A stretch of 64,000 nucleotides of DNA from Azospirillum sp. B21 (GCF_008364825.1 NZ_VTTO01000013.1:62001-126000), one strand, 5' to 3'; shown: positions 41,603-51,701, counted from the first letter of the stretch. Numbers and translations are program-made. The notes: generated by a model from the sequence alone, not told the origin.

Positions 41603-44598
41603 GCAATTTCCGCATTGCCGGCAAGGGCAGGGTCAACCGCAGCCGTCAGGTCCGCTTCACCTTCGACGGCGTGGATTATACCGGTTACGAGGGCGACACG
41701 CTGGCGTCGGCGCTCCTGGCGAACGGCGTCCATCTCGTCGGGCGGTCCTTCAAGTACCATCGGCCGCGCGGCATCCTGTCCGCCGGGTCGGAGGAGCCGA
41801 ACGCGCTGGTCGGGACCGACCGCGGCAACGGACGGTTCGAGCCGAACACCCGGGCGACGGTGCTGGAGGTCTTCGAAGGGCTGAAGACCGAGAGCCAGAA
41901 CCGTTGGCCGTCGCTGACCCGCGACATCGGCGCGGTCAACGACGCGCTGTACATGCTGTTCTCGGCCGGCTTCTACTACAAGACCTTCATGTGGCCGAAG
42001 AGCTTCTGGGACAAGGTCTACGAGCCGGTCATCCGCAACGCCGCCGGCCTGGGCAAGGCGCCGACCGCCCCCGATCCCGACGTCTATGCCAGCCGCTTCG
42101 CCCATTGCGACGTGCTGGTCGTCGGCGGCGGCGCCGCCGGCCTCGCTGCGGCGCTGGAAGCCGGCCGCAGCGGTGCCTCCGTCATCCTGTGCGACGAGCA
42201 GTCGGAAATCGGCGGCTCGCTGCTGTCTGAACCGGCGGCCGAGATCAACGGGCAGCTGGCCTGGGACTGGCTGGAGGATGCCAACGCCGCGCTGGCGGGA
42301 ATGCCGAACGTCACGGTGCTGCCGCGCACGACGGCCATCGGCTATTACCACCAGAATTTCATCGGCCTGTGCCAACGGCTGACCGACCATCTGCGCATCG
42401 TGCCGGAAGGCGCCCCGCGTGAGCGGATGTGGAAGGTGCGGGCGAAGCAGGTGGTTCTGGCACAGGGCGCCATCGAGAAGCCCCTGGTGTTCGCCGGCAA
42501 CGACCGGCCGGGCGTGATGCTGGCCGGCGCCGCGCGCACCTATCTGAACCGCTATGGCGTCAAGGTCGGCAACCGGGTGGTGGTCGTCACCAGCCATGAC
42601 AGCGCCTGGCATGCCGCCTTCGATCTGGCCAAGGCGGGCGTGGAGGTCGCGGCCATCGTCGATGTCCGCGGCACCGTGCCGACCCAGCTGGCCGCCGCCG
42701 CCGATGCGCTCCGCATCCGGACGCTGATAGGTTGGACCGTCACCGGGACCAGGGGCCGGCTGCGCGTCTCCTCGGTTCGCGTCAATCCTGTCGGCGCGGG
42801 CGGCAAGGTCGGTAGCGCCGAGACCATCGCCTGCGACGCCTTGCTGATGTCGGGCGGCTGGACCCCCAGCATCCATCTGTTCTCGCACACCCAGGGGTCG
42901 CTGACCTGGAACGAGGACGGCCAGATGTTCCTGCCCGGCCGTGGCAAGGAGGACTGCTGTCTGGCCGGCGCTGGCAAGGGCCGCTTCGGGCTGAAGGCCG
43001 CCTTCGAGGACGGTGCCGCCGCCGGTGCCGCCGCTGCGGCGGATGCCGGGTTCGGCGTCGAGCCGCCCGCCTACCATGTGGAGGGCGAGCTTTCCTTCAC
43101 CGGGGTGACCGGCCGCGAGCTGCCGACCGACCGCGACCTGGGCCATGCCAAGGCCTTCGTCGATTTCCAGAACGACGTGATGGCCAAGGACATCCGGCTG
43201 GCGGTGCGCGAAGGCTTCAAGTCGATCGAGCACATCAAGCGCTACACCACCACCGGCATGGCGACGGACCAGGGCAAGACGTCCAACATCAATGGCTTGG
43301 CCGTTGCGTCCGATGCCCTGAAGCGGCCGATCCCCGCCGTGGGCCTCACCACCTTCCGTCCGCCCTACACGCCGACCAGCTTCGGCACCTTCGCCGGCTA
43401 CAACAAGGGCGCACTGTTCGAGGTGACGCGCAAGACGCCGATCGACGGCTGGGCCGAGGAGAACGGCGCGGTATTCGAGCCGGTGTCGCTGTGGCGCCGC
43501 GCCCGGTACTTCCCGCAGGGCGGCGAGGACATGCATGCCGCGGTGGCGCGCGAATGCAAGGCGGTGCGCTCGTCGCTCGGCATCTTCGACGCCTCCACCC
43601 TCGGCAAGATCGAGATCGTCGGTCCCGACGCCGCCGAGTTCATGAACCGGATGTACACCAACGCCTGGACCAAGCTGGCCCCCGGCCGCTGCCGCTACGG
43701 CCTGCTGCTGGGCGAGGACGGCTTCATCCGCGACGACGGCGTGATCGGGCGTCTGGCCCATGACCGCTTCCACGTCACCACCACCACCGGCGGCGCGGCG
43801 CGCGTGCTGAACATGATGGAGGATTACCTCCAGACCGAATGGCCGGACCTGAAGGTCTGGCTGACCTCGACCACCGAACAATGGTCGGTGATCGCGCTGA
43901 ACGGCCCGAACGCCCGCAAGCTGATCGAACCCTTCGTCGAGGGCATCGACCTGTCGGACGGCGCCTTCCCGCACATGGCGATGGCGACCGGCAAGATCTG
44001 CGGGGTGCCGACCCGGCTGTTCCGCGTCTCCTTCACCGGCGAACTCGGTTTCGAGATCAACGTGCCGGCCCGTTACGGCCGCGCCGTGTGGGAAAAGCTG
44101 TTCGAGGCCGGGCAGCGCTTCGGCATCACCCCCTACGGCACCGAGACCATGCACGTCCTGCGCGCCGAGAAGGGCTACATCATCGTCGGCCAGGACACGG
44201 ACGGCACGCTGACGCCGGACGACGCCGGCCTGTCCTGGGCCATCGGCAAGACCAAGCCGGACTTCGTCGGCAAGCGGTCGCTGTCCCGCCCGGACATGCT
44301 GGCGGCGGACCGCAAGCAGCTGGTCGGCCTGCTGACCGCCGATCCGAAGACGGTGCTGGAGGAGGGGGCGCAGATCGTCCTCGACCCGAACCAGCCGGTT
44401 CCGATGGAGATGGTCGGCCATGTGACCTCGTCCTACTGGAGCGCCGAGCTGGGGCGGTCCATCGCCCTGGCGGCGATCCAGGGCGGCCGGTCCCTGCAGG
44501 GCCGGACCGTGCATGTGCCGATGCCGGACAAGGTCCATTCCGCAACCATCACCGGCATGGTGTTCGTCGATCCCGAGAACACCCGTCTCAGCGCATAG
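41599..44598 (+). CDS. soxA: Sarcosine oxidase subunit alpha
   Basis: A 999-residue alpha subunit. Domain order: an N-terminal ferredoxin-like Fer2_4 domain (residues about 15-100; VDYTGYEGDTLASALLANGV), an FAD/NAD dinucleotide domain (VLVVGGGAAGLAAALEAGRS near 173), the central NAD-binding region (VVVVTSHDSAWHAAFDLAKAG), and a C-terminal GcvT-like aminomethyltransferase domain (about 600-990; VRSSLGIFDASTLGKIEI, GELGFEINVPARYG) where tetrahydrofolate accepts the formaldehyde unit. The start ATG 41599 overlaps soxD. All parts are complete. Confidence 0.96.
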   Translation: MSNFRIAGKGRVNRSRQVRFTFDGVDYTGYEGDTLASALLANGVHLVGRSFKYHRPRGILSAGSEEPNALVGTDRGNGRFEPNTRATVLEVFEGLKTESQNRWPSLTRDIGAVNDALYMLFSAGFYYKTFMWPKSFWDKVYEPVIRNAAGLGKAPTAPDPDVYASRFAHCDVLVVGGGAAGLAAALEAGRSGASVILCDEQSEIGGSLLSEPAAEINGQLAWDWLEDANAALAGMPNVTVLPRTTAIGYYHQNFIGLCQRLTDHLRIVPEGAPRERMWKVRAKQVVLAQGAIEKPLVFAGNDRPGVMLAGAARTYLNRYGVKVGNRVVVVTSHDSAWHAAFDLAKAGVEVAAIVDVRGTVPTQLAAAADALRIRTLIGWTVTGTRGRLRVSSVRVNPVGAGGKVGSAETIACDALLMSGGWTPSIHLFSHTQGSLTWNEDGQMFLPGRGKEDCCLAGAGKGRFGLKAAFEDGAAAGAAAAADAGFGVEPPAYHVEGELSFTGVTGRELPTDRDLGHAKAFVDFQNDVMAKDIRLAVREGFKSIEHIKRYTTTGMATDQGKTSNINGLAVASDALKRPIPAVGLTTFRPPYTPTSFGTFAGYNKGALFEVTRKTPIDGWAEENGAVFEPVSLWRRARYFPQGGEDMHAAVARECKAVRSSLGIFDASTLGKIEIVGPDAAEFMNRMYTNAWTKLAPGRCRYGLLLGEDGFIRDDGVIGRLAHDRFHVTTTTGGAARVLNMMEDYLQTEWPDLKVWLTSTTEQWSVIALNGPNARKLIEPFVEGIDLSDGAFPHMAMATGKICGVPTRLFRVSFTGELGFEINVPARYGRAVWEKLFEAGQRFGITPYGTETMHVLRAEKGYIIVGQDTDGTLTPDDAGLSWAIGKTKPDFVGKRSLSRPDMLAADRKQLVGLLTADPKTVLEEGAQIVLDPNQPVPMEMVGHVTSSYWSAELGRSIALAAIQGGRSLQGRTVHVPMPDKVHSATITGMVFVDPENTRLSA

Positions 44599-44609
44599 GA
44601 GGCCCACCC

Positions 44610-45164
44610 ATGCTTCTGGCCAATCACCCGTTGCCGGGCAAGACCATCCCCGGCGACACCGCAAGCCGGCTGAGCATCCGTGCCGCCGAGGACACCGCCC
44701 GCTTCAGCCTGCGGATCGACCCCGCCGCCGTCCAGGCCGCGGGGACCGCCTTCGGCACGCCGCTGCCCACCCGCATCGGCGGGATGACCGCGACCGGCGG
44801 CCGGTCGGCGCTCCAGCTCGGTCCCGACGAGTGGATGCTGACCGCGCCGGTCGCCGAAAGCGACGGCATCGCCGACGCCTTCGCCGCCCTTCAGGAGCCG
44901 CACAGCCTTGTCGATGTCGGGCATCGCGAGGTCGGCATCCTGGTGGAGGGGGAGGCCGCGGCGCTCGCCCTGCGCTCGGCCATCGCCTTCGACGTCGAGG
45001 CGATGGCGGTCGGCAGCGGCTGCCGCACCCTCTTCGACAAGGCGCAGATCGTCCTGGTCCGCGAGGACGAGAACCGCTTCCGCATCGTGGTCTGGCGCTC
45101 CTTCGCCGACCATGTCTGGGGCCTGCTGCAAGCCGTCAGCCGCGAAATCGCGCTCGGCATCTGA
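44610..45164 (+). CDS. soxG: Sarcosine oxidase subunit gamma
   Basis: A 184-residue gamma subunit with a GcvT-C-like fold. Seen: GRSALQLGPDEWMLTAPVAE and LVDVGHREVGILVEGEAA, DVEAMAVGSGCRTLFDKAQI, FRIVVWRSFADHVWGLL. ATG 44610 has a strong AGGAGG site and follows soxA by 11 bp. Last gene of the operon; 87 bp later the convergent mmsA gene ends. A long imperfect dyad (CTTTGGC near 45191, GCCAAAG near 45240) lies between and may terminate both. Confidence 0.93.
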   Translation: MLLANHPLPGKTIPGDTASRLSIRAAEDTARFSLRIDPAAVQAAGTAFGTPLPTRIGGMTATGGRSALQLGPDEWMLTAPVAESDGIADAFAALQEPHSLVDVGHREVGILVEGEAAALALRSAIAFDVEAMAVGSGCRTLFDKAQIVLVREDENRFRIVVWRSFADHVWGLLQAVSREIALGI

Positions 45165-45251
45165 TCGAGGACATGGCCCCTTGCGCCGGACTTTGGCCGC
45201 CGCGACGCCGGCGCCCCCACCGGCACCGGCATCGCGACAGCCAAAGCTGCT

Positions 45252-46751
45252 TCACTTCATGGACGGGAAGGAGAACTGGGCGCCTTCGCGGACCCCGCCG
45301 GTCGGCCAGCGCTGGGTGATGGTCTTGCGGCGGGTGTAGAAGCGCACGCCGTCCGGGCCATAGGCCGACAGATCGCCGAACAGCGACCGCTTCCAGCCGC
45401 CGAAGCTGTGGTAGGCGACCGGCACCGGCAGCGGCACGTTGATGCCGACCATGCCGACCTTGATCATGTCGCTGAAATAGCGGGCGGCCTCGCCGTCGCG
45501 GGTGAACAGGCAGGTGCCGTTGCCGTATTCGTGGGCGTCGATCAGGTCCATGCCCTCCTGCATCGACTTGACCCGGACGAGGCAGAGGACCGGGCCGAAG
45601 ATCTCCTCGCGATAGATGGTCATGTCCGGGGTGACATGGTCGAACAGGCAGCCGCCCAGGAAGTTGCCGTTCTCATGCCCCGGCACCACCAGCCCGCGCC
45701 CGTCCACCACCAGCTCCGCCCCTTCGGCAACGCCCTGGTCGACATAGGCCCTCACCTTGTCATGATGGGCGCGGGTGACCAGCGGTCCCATCTCGCAGCC
45801 GGCCGAGGTGCCGGCGCCGACCTTCAGGTCGCGGAGCGCCACCGACAGCTTGTCCTTCAGCCGGTCGGCCACCTCGTCGCCCACCGCCACCACGACGGAG
45901 ATCGCCATGCAGCGCTCGCCGCAGGAGCCGTAGGCCGCACCCATCAGCGCGCTGACCGCATTGTCCAAATCGGCGTCGGGCATGACGATGGCGTGGTTCT
46001 TGGCCCCGCCCAGCGCCTGCACCCGCTTGCCCCGGGCGCTGGCGGTCGAATAGACGTATTCGGCGATGGGGGTGGAACCCACGAAGCTGACGCCCTGCAC
46101 CCGCGGATCGGTCAGCAGCGTGTCCACCGCCTCCTTGTCGCCGTTGACGACGTTCAGCACGCCCGGCGGCAGACCGGCCTGCTCGGCCAGTTGGGCGATG
46201 AACAGCGCGGAGCTGGGGTCGCGCTCCGACGGCTTCAGGACGAAGGTGTTCCCGCAGGCGATGGCGATGGGATACATCCACAGCGGAACCATCGCCGGGA
46301 AATTGAACGGCGTGATGCCGGCGACGACGCCCAGCGGCTGGAACTCCGACCAGCTGTCGATGGCCGGCCCGACATTCTTGGAGAACTCGCCCTTCAGCAA
46401 CTCCGGCACGCCGCAGGCATATTCGACATTCTCGATGCCGCGGGTCAGTTCGCCGAAGGCATCGTCCAGGACCTTGCCGTGCTCCGCCGTGATCAGCGCG
46501 CAGATGCGGTCGGCATTCTCCTCCAGCAGTTGCTTGAAGCGGAACATGACGCGGGCGCGCTTGGCCGGCGGCGTGGCGCGCCAGGCCGGAAACGCGGCCT
46601 CGGCGGCGGCGATGGCCTCTTCCACCGTGGCGCGCGACGCCAGGGCGACCTGACCCGCCACGTCGCCGGTGGCGGGATTGACGATGTCGGCGGTGCGGGT
46701 GCCGGCGGGCGCGTCAGTCTTGCCGCCGATCAGGTGGGCAACGATGGTCAT
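45252..46751 (-). CDS. mmsA: CoA-acylating methylmalonate-semialdehyde dehydrogenase
   Basis: A 499-residue enzyme of the MmsA/IolA branch of aldehyde dehydrogenases, turning malonate or methylmalonate semialdehyde plus CoA into acetyl- or propionyl-CoA and CO2. Diagnostic segments: [39 protein letters not shown] (no general-base glutamate, as in MmsA), [18 protein letters not shown] with the catalytic cysteine, and [20 protein letters not shown]. Downstream of the transaminase gene on the same strand (127 bp apart, holding a repeat element), it completes a beta-alanine degradation pair. Confidence 0.93.
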   Translation of the reverse strand: MTIVAHLIGGKTDAPAGTRTADIVNPATGDVAGQVALASRATVEEAIAAAEAAFPAWRATPPAKRARVMFRFKQLLEENADRICALITAEHGKVLDDAFGELTRGIENVEYACGVPELLKGEFSKNVGPAIDSWSEFQPLGVVAGITPFNFPAMVPLWMYPIAIACGNTFVLKPSERDPSSALFIAQLAEQAGLPPGVLNVVNGDKEAVDTLLTDPRVQGVSFVGSTPIAEYVYSTASARGKRVQALGGAKNHAIVMPDADLDNAVSALMGAAYGSCGERCMAISVVVAVGDEVADRLKDKLSVALRDLKVGAGTSAGCEMGPLVTRAHHDKVRAYVDQGVAEGAELVVDGRGLVVPGHENGNFLGGCLFDHVTPDMTIYREEIFGPVLCLVRVKSMQEGMDLIDAHEYGNGTCLFTRDGEAARYFSDMIKVGMVGINVPLPVPVAYHSFGGWKRSLFGDLSAYGPDGVRFYTRRKTITQRWPTGGVREGAQFSFPSMK

Positions 46752-46793
46752 GGTGGCTTTCCTGGGGGAGATTGTGGAGTGCGGAGTGCGAGT

Positions 46794-46857
46794 GCCCCCT
46801 CCCTAACCCTCCCCCACCTGCGGTGGGAGAGGGAACTCCGCCGCGGGAAGGGTGGGG
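46794..46857. repeat. GC-rich dispersed intergenic repeat, copy 1
   Basis: Begins CCCCCTCCCTAACCCTCCCC and contains a hairpin CCCACC/GGTGGG. About 52 bp agree with 57743-57795 except one base in the hairpin loop. It sits between the transaminase and mmsA genes of one operon. Confidence 0.7.
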
Positions 46858-46878
46858 GCAATGCGCGGGCCGGCGCCC

Positions 46879-48240
46879 TTACGCGGTCGCCTGGATGGCG
46901 TCGGCGACCACGTTGAACAGCCGGTCGAGGTCGGCAGGCTCGCTGTGGAAATGCGGGCCGAACTGGAGCGTGTCGCCGCCGAAGCGCACGTAGTAACCGG
47001 CCTTCCAGCATTTCTCGCCGATCTCGTAGGGCCGGCGGGCCGGCTCGCCCGGAAGCGGCGCGATGGTGACGGCGCCCGTCAGGCCGTAGTTGCGGATGTC
47101 GGCGACGTTCTTAAGCCCCTTCAGCCCGTGGATGAGGTTTTCGAAATGCGGCGCCAACGCCGCGGCCTTTTCCCACAACTTCTCCCGCTCGAAGATGTCG
47201 AGCGCGGCCAGACCGGCGGCACAGGCGACCGGATGGGCGGAATAGGTGTAGCCGTGCGGGAACTCCACCATGTAGTCCGGCCCGCCATTGTCCATGAAGG
47301 CCTGGTAGATGTCGCGCTTGGCCACGACGGCACCCATCGGCACGGCGCCGTTGGTCAAGCCCTTGGCGACGTTCATGATGTCCGGCACCACTCCGAAGGC
47401 GTCGGCGCCGAAGGGGGCGCCCATGCGGCCGAAGCCGGTGATGACCTCGTCGAAGATCAGCAGGATGGAATGCTTGTCGCAGATCTCGCGCAGCCGCTGC
47501 AGATAGCCCTTCGGCGGCGGCAGCACGCCGGCCGAGCCGGCCAGCGGCTCGACGATCACCGCGGCGATGTTGGAGGCGTCGTGCAGCGCCACCAGCTCCT
47601 CCAGCGCGTCGGCCAGGAAGGCGCCTTCCTCCGGCATGCCCTTCGCGAACAGGTTCTGCGGCAGCAGGGTGTGGGGCAGGTGGTCGGCATCGACGCCGGT
47701 GCCGAACAGCTTGCGGTTGCCGCCGATGCCGCCCAGGCTGGTGCCGCCGAAGTTGACGCCGTGATAGCCCTTGGACCGGCCGATCAGCTTGGTCTTGGCC
47801 GGCTGGCCCTTCATCCGCCAATAGGCCCGCGCCATCTTCAGCGAGGTGTCGGCGGCTTCCGAGCCCGAACCGACGAAGAAGACATGGTCGAGGCCGGCCG
47901 GGGTCATCGACGCCAGCTTGTGCGCCAGCTTGAAGGCGGCCGGGTGCCCGTGCTGGAAGGCCGGGCTGTAATCCAGCTCCGCGATCTGGCGGGCCACCGC
48001 CTCCGAAATCTCGCGGCGGCAATGGCCGGCGCCGCTGCACCACAGGCCGGACAGGCTGTCATAAATCTTGCGGCCTTCGGCATCCCAGTACCAGGTCCCC
48101 TCCGCCTTCACGATCATGCGCGGGTTGTTCTTGAACTGACGGTTGCCGCTGAACGGCATCCAATAGGCGTCGAGTTCCTCGCGCGTCAGTCCGGCAGCCT
48201 TGCCGAGCGACTGGGAATGATCGTTGTCCAGGGGGGCCAT
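46879..48240 (-). CDS. Beta-alanine--pyruvate-type aminotransferase (class III)
   Basis: A 453-residue PLP-dependent omega-amino acid transaminase. Seen: WMPFSGNRQFKNNPRMIVKA at the N-terminus (typical of beta-alanine:pyruvate transaminases), FFVGSGSEAADTSLKMAR, KGYHGVNFGGTSLGG, LIFDEVITGFGRMG with the PLP aspartate, and VAKGLTNGAVPMGAVVAK with the Schiff-base lysine. I chose ATG 48240 for GGGAG upstream; ATG 48273 adds eleven residues. With mmsA it converts beta-alanine through malonate semialdehyde to acetyl-CoA. A LysR gene is divergent and probably controls it. Confidence 0.9.
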   Translation of the reverse strand: MAPLDNDHSQSLGKAAGLTREELDAYWMPFSGNRQFKNNPRMIVKAEGTWYWDAEGRKIYDSLSGLWCSGAGHCRREISEAVARQIAELDYSPAFQHGHPAAFKLAHKLASMTPAGLDHVFFVGSGSEAADTSLKMARAYWRMKGQPAKTKLIGRSKGYHGVNFGGTSLGGIGGNRKLFGTGVDADHLPHTLLPQNLFAKGMPEEGAFLADALEELVALHDASNIAAVIVEPLAGSAGVLPPPKGYLQRLREICDKHSILLIFDEVITGFGRMGAPFGADAFGVVPDIMNVAKGLTNGAVPMGAVVAKRDIYQAFMDNGGPDYMVEFPHGYTYSAHPVACAAGLAALDIFEREKLWEKAAALAPHFENLIHGLKGLKNVADIRNYGLTGAVTIAPLPGEPARRPYEIGEKCWKAGYYVRFGGDTLQFGPHFHSEPADLDRLFNVVADAIQATA

Positions 48241-48392
48241 CCGCTGTTCTCCCGCTTCTGTTAGGGGCCGCATCTGTCAGGGGCGCTGTCAGCGACGAGT
48301 GTGCGCGCTTCCCGATTGCGATTAAATCCAAACTATAAGAACTTCACATAACCCAGCGCTTAACTATCTTGCCCCGACACCATGGTCCCAGC

Positions 48393-49340
48393 ATGAGCAA
48401 GCCCACCCGGTCCCCCACCCGGTCCACCACCCGGTCCCTGGCCCCGATCGGCGATGCCGATATCCGGCTGCTGCGTGTTTTCCGGACGGTGGTGGAGTGC
48501 GGCGGCTTTTCCGCTGCCGAGGTGGAGTTGAACATCAGCCGGGCGGCGATCAGCCAGCACATGGCGGATCTCGAACGGCGGCTCGGCCTGACGCTCTGCC
48601 GGCGCGGGCGGGCGGGTTTCCGGCTGACCGACGAAGGGCATCTGGCCTATGAGGCGAGCCTGCGCCTGCTGGCCAGCACCGAGAGCTTCCGCAGCGAGAT
48701 CAACACCGTTCACGGCCGCCTGCGCGGTGAACTGAACATCGGCATCACCGACAACCTCGTCACCATGCCGCAGATGCGGGTGACCCACGCCCTGCGCAGC
48801 CTGAAGCAACTGGCACCGGAGGTTCGCGTCAACATCCGCATGATCCCACCCAACGAGATCGAGCGCGGCGTGCTGGACGGGCAGTTGCACGTCGGCGTCG
48901 TACCGGTCCGCCGTGGTTTGCCGGGACTGGCGGGTCTTCCGCTTTATCAGGAGGAGTCCCTGCTCTACTGCGGCGACGGTCATCCGCTGTTCGACCGTGC
49001 CGACGCAGCGGTGACGCGGGAGGCGGTCGAGGCCGCCGACGCCGTGGCGCCGACCCAGGCGCAGCTTCCCCATGAGCTGAACAACACCGCGACGGCGACC
49101 GACCGCGAGGGGGTGGCCTTCCTGATCCTCACCGGATGCTATGTCGGCTTTCTGCCCACCCATTACGCCCGGCACTGGGTCGAGCGCGGCATGATGCGGG
49201 CGCTGCTGCCCGACACCTACCATCATGCGCTGGAGTTTCAGGTGGTGACGAAGAAGGGGGCCCAGCCGAATCTGGTGCTGGAGCGATTCCTGGAGGTCCT
49301 GCGCGGAACCGGAAGCGAGGAAAGCGCGGCCGAGGCCTGA
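48393..49340 (+). CDS. LysR-family transcriptional regulator
   Basis: A 315-residue LysR protein. Helix-turn-helix at about residues 18-75 (DIRLLRVFRTVVECGGFSAA, then ISRAAISQHMADLERRLGL), followed by a co-inducer domain (LNIGITDNLVTMPQMRVTHA). The N-terminus has the tetrapeptide repeat PTRS-PTRS-TTRS, encoded by a 12-bp triplication, not part of the family. ATG 48393 is preferred; an upstream TTG at 48369 would lengthen it. It is divergent from the beta-alanine transaminase gene with an A/T-richer 152-bp region between, so it should regulate transaminase and mmsA. Confidence 0.88.
   Translation: MSKPTRSPTRSTTRSLAPIGDADIRLLRVFRTVVECGGFSAAEVELNISRAAISQHMADLERRLGLTLCRRGRAGFRLTDEGHLAYEASLRLLASTESFRSEINTVHGRLRGELNIGITDNLVTMPQMRVTHALRSLKQLAPEVRVNIRMIPPNEIERGVLDGQLHVGVVPVRRGLPGLAGLPLYQEESLLYCGDGHPLFDRADAAVTREAVEAADAVAPTQAQLPHELNNTATATDREGVAFLILTGCYVGFLPTHYARHWVERGMMRALLPDTYHHALEFQVVTKKGAQPNLVLERFLEVLRGTGSEESAAEA
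48402..48437. repeat. Three tandem 12-bp units inside the LysR gene
   Basis: CCCACCCGGTCC occurs three times in tandem (the last unit starts with A), encoding PTRS-like repeats in the disordered N-terminus. It looks like recent replication slippage in frame. Confidence 0.75.
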
Positions 49341-49452
49341 CGAGCGGCCATCGCGGCGCCCGATTGTCCACCATGCGGGAAAGCCGGCTGGCGGAAGCGA
49401 CGGGTGCGGCGGCCGTCGTCCAGACTGGGTCCGGCAAGCCAAGGAGACGAAC

Positions 49453-49743
49453 ATGGCATCGCCGTCATCAGCCACGATCTTCCAAAACCCCGAAACCGGC
49501 CAGACGGAAGCGGTGTCCAACAGGTCCGGTGTCTGGGCGTTCCTGGGCGGACCGTTCTATTTCGCGTCCAAGGGCGAGTGGATGCACAGCGCGATCCACG
49601 CGGTTCTGACCGTCATCGCCCTGCTGCTTTGGCCCAGCGGAGCCCTCATGTTGCTGGGGCTATGGTTCGGCTACGCGTGCGCGACGCCGACCATCCTGGA
49701 GGCGCGCTACAAGCGCTTGGGCTGGCAGCGGGTCTCGGCCTGA
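49453..49743 (+). CDS. DUF2628 domain small membrane protein
   Basis: A 96-residue protein with a short polar head, the DUF2628 hallmark GVWAFLGGPFYFASKGEWMHSA (shown in part: FLGGPFYFASKGEW), then a hydrophobic stretch AVLTVIALLLWPSGALMLLG forming one or two helices and a terminal RYKRLGWQRVSA. It stands alone between a LysR gene and a convergent EAL gene. Family function unknown; probably inner-membrane. Confidence 0.8.
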   Translation: MASPSSATIFQNPETGQTEAVSNRSGVWAFLGGPFYFASKGEWMHSAIHAVLTVIALLLWPSGALMLLGLWFGYACATPTILEARYKRLGWQRVSA

Positions 49744-49813
49744 AGGACGGCCTGATGGATGATGGTGGGAGTGCCGGCGTCGTGACTTCTCGGACGCTGT
49801 CTCCCCACGGTTG

Positions 49814-51574
49814 TCAGGCCGCAGCTCGCGAGTGATCGCGCAGCCAGCGCTCGAACGCCGTCGCCGTCATCGGGCGCGCGATATGGTAGCCCTGGACTTC
49901 GTCGCATCCCAGTTCGGACAGCATGTCCAAAGCCGTGTGGTTCTCCACGCCTTCGGCGACGACCCGATAACCCAGCTGATGGATCAGGGAAATCATGGCG
50001 CTTACCAGCGTAAGGCTGCGGTCCTGATCGCCAAGTCCCTGGATGAAGGAGCGATCGATCTTCACCACGTCCGCCGGGATCTTCTCAAGGTAGGACAGGC
50101 TGCTGTATCCCGTTCCGAAATCGTCGATCGCAATTCCAAAGCCTGTCGATCTCAGCTCTTCCATCCTTTGCAAAGCGTTTTCGCCATTGCGGAGAATGGC
50201 GCTTTCGGTCAGTTCCAGCTCGATGCGATCCGGTTGAACGTTACACTGCTTGGCCAGGCCAGCGAGGCGGGCAGGAAAATCCTGTCGGTCCAGGTTCGAT
50301 GCCGAGATGTTGATGGAAAGCGTCAGATCGATGCCTGCGGTTCGCCACGCCGCCAGCTGTGACAGCGCGGTGCGGGCGACCCACTCGGTCATGCCGTCGG
50401 CGAGAGCGGTCTGCTCGATGACAGGGACGAATTCCCCGGGCGGGATCGCGCCGAGAACGGGATGGCTCCAGCGCAGCAGCGCCTCCGCACCGACGCATCC
50501 GCCGGTCGGGATGTCCACGCGCGGCTGAAAGACGAGGGACAACTGGTCGACCGCGGAGAGCGCTTGCGGAAAGTCGGCCAGCAGCTGGAAGCGCCGGCGA
50601 TGCGCGTCGTCGAGCGACGCGGAATAGATGCCGACCCCTCTGTCCGCCTCGCGGGCATCCTGCAGAGCGCTGTAGGCCATCCGCAGGACATGTTGGGGGG
50701 TGTCCGTGCCCAGTTGGAACGGAGCCACGCCGATGGCCGCGCGGATCACCACAGGCGTTTCCTGCGCGCCGGTCACTTTGCCCAACTCGGTCGGTATCCT
50801 GGCGGCGGCGGCCATCATGTCCTGTTCGCCCATGACGGGCGGCAGATAGCCGAGGTGGGTCGTGCCGATCTGATAGATCCTGGTTTCAGGACCGACCACG
50901 CGCCGCAGACGCCGGGTGGCCGCCCGCACGAGGTCATCGGTGAAGGCCGGGCCGATGGCGCGGAGCGTGGCGGTGTGCTGGGCGACGTCGATCAGATCGA
51001 CCAGGATGGCATAGCGCTGCTCCCCCGGATGATCCCGTGCGAGATCCTCGATGTCTTCGATGAACTGCGTGCGGTTCGGCAGGCCGCTGACCGGATCGAT
51101 CCGTCCCAGGGCATGCTGCAGTTCGATCTGCGCCATGACCATTGCGGCAAGATCCGTGAGTGCCGCCGTTTCCTGGCTGGTGATCGCGCGCGGCTCCGTA
51201 CCGAGCACGCACATAGCACCGAGCGTGTGTCCTTCGCGGGTGATCAGAGGAGCGCCAGCATAAAACCGTATGCCGGACCGGGCCAGAAGACTGTCCCGGT
51301 AACACTCGTCCTTGTCGAAGTCGGGAATGACCAGAACGTCGCAGCTTTCCGCGACTTGGCCGCAGGGGGCCTTTTCACGCGGAATCTGCCAGTGGTCGAC
51401 GCCGACACGTGACTTGAACCATTGCCGGTCCCTGTCGGTCAGCGAAACGGCGGCGATCGGCAGGCCGAACAGCTGGCTTGCCATGCGGGTGATGCGATCG
51501 AAGCTCTCACTTGGCGCCGTATCCAGCAGGTTCAGTTCGCGAAGCGCGTCCAGCCGGGCTTCTTCCTGGGTCAT
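49814..51574 (-). CDS. GAF-GGDEF(degenerate)-EAL cyclic-di-GMP phosphodiesterase
   Basis: A 586-residue cytoplasmic protein. GAF domain at about 20-165 (ASQLFGLPIAAVSLTDRDRQ, GAPLITREGHTLGAMCVLG). Then a GGDEF-like domain (about 170-320; DPVSGLPNRTQFIEDIEDL) in which the GGDEF signature is absent, so it cannot make c-di-GMP. EAL domain at about 335-575 with EALLRW, ELTESAIL, IDDFGTGYSSLSYLEKIPAD, VKIDRSFIQG and VVAEGVEN, all catalytic residues present. So it should hydrolyse c-di-GMP, controlled by the GAF ligand. Convergent with the DUF2628 gene. Confidence 0.9.
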   Translation of the reverse strand: MTQEEARLDALRELNLLDTAPSESFDRITRMASQLFGLPIAAVSLTDRDRQWFKSRVGVDHWQIPREKAPCGQVAESCDVLVIPDFDKDECYRDSLLARSGIRFYAGAPLITREGHTLGAMCVLGTEPRAITSQETAALTDLAAMVMAQIELQHALGRIDPVSGLPNRTQFIEDIEDLARDHPGEQRYAILVDLIDVAQHTATLRAIGPAFTDDLVRAATRRLRRVVGPETRIYQIGTTHLGYLPPVMGEQDMMAAAARIPTELGKVTGAQETPVVIRAAIGVAPFQLGTDTPQHVLRMAYSALQDAREADRGVGIYSASLDDAHRRRFQLLADFPQALSAVDQLSLVFQPRVDIPTGGCVGAEALLRWSHPVLGAIPPGEFVPVIEQTALADGMTEWVARTALSQLAAWRTAGIDLTLSINISASNLDRQDFPARLAGLAKQCNVQPDRIELELTESAILRNGENALQRMEELRSTGFGIAIDDFGTGYSSLSYLEKIPADVVKIDRSFIQGLGDQDRSLTLVSAMISLIHQLGYRVVAEGVENHTALDMLSELGCDEVQGYHIARPMTATAFERWLRDHSRAAA

Positions 51575-51701
51575 GATTGCGCACCTTGCCCCGACATGGA
51601 TTTATGCAAAGAATGCAACCTAAGGTTTATTGCAACAGACCCAGGAATATTCTGCTCCCCACAAAACAGAGGATTTTGGGAGTGGGTGAATGTAATGACA
51701 T

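Noticed and set aside
41518-44664. Open frame of over 1000 codons on the minus strand opposite soxA
   Set aside because: A codon-bias shadow: composition is H/R/G/D-rich and no domain is recognisable, whereas soxA is unmistakable.
45180-45250. Terminator between soxG and mmsA
   Set aside because: The CTTTGGC/GCCAAAG arms are far apart with a GC-rich interior and no T-run, so I mention it only under soxG.
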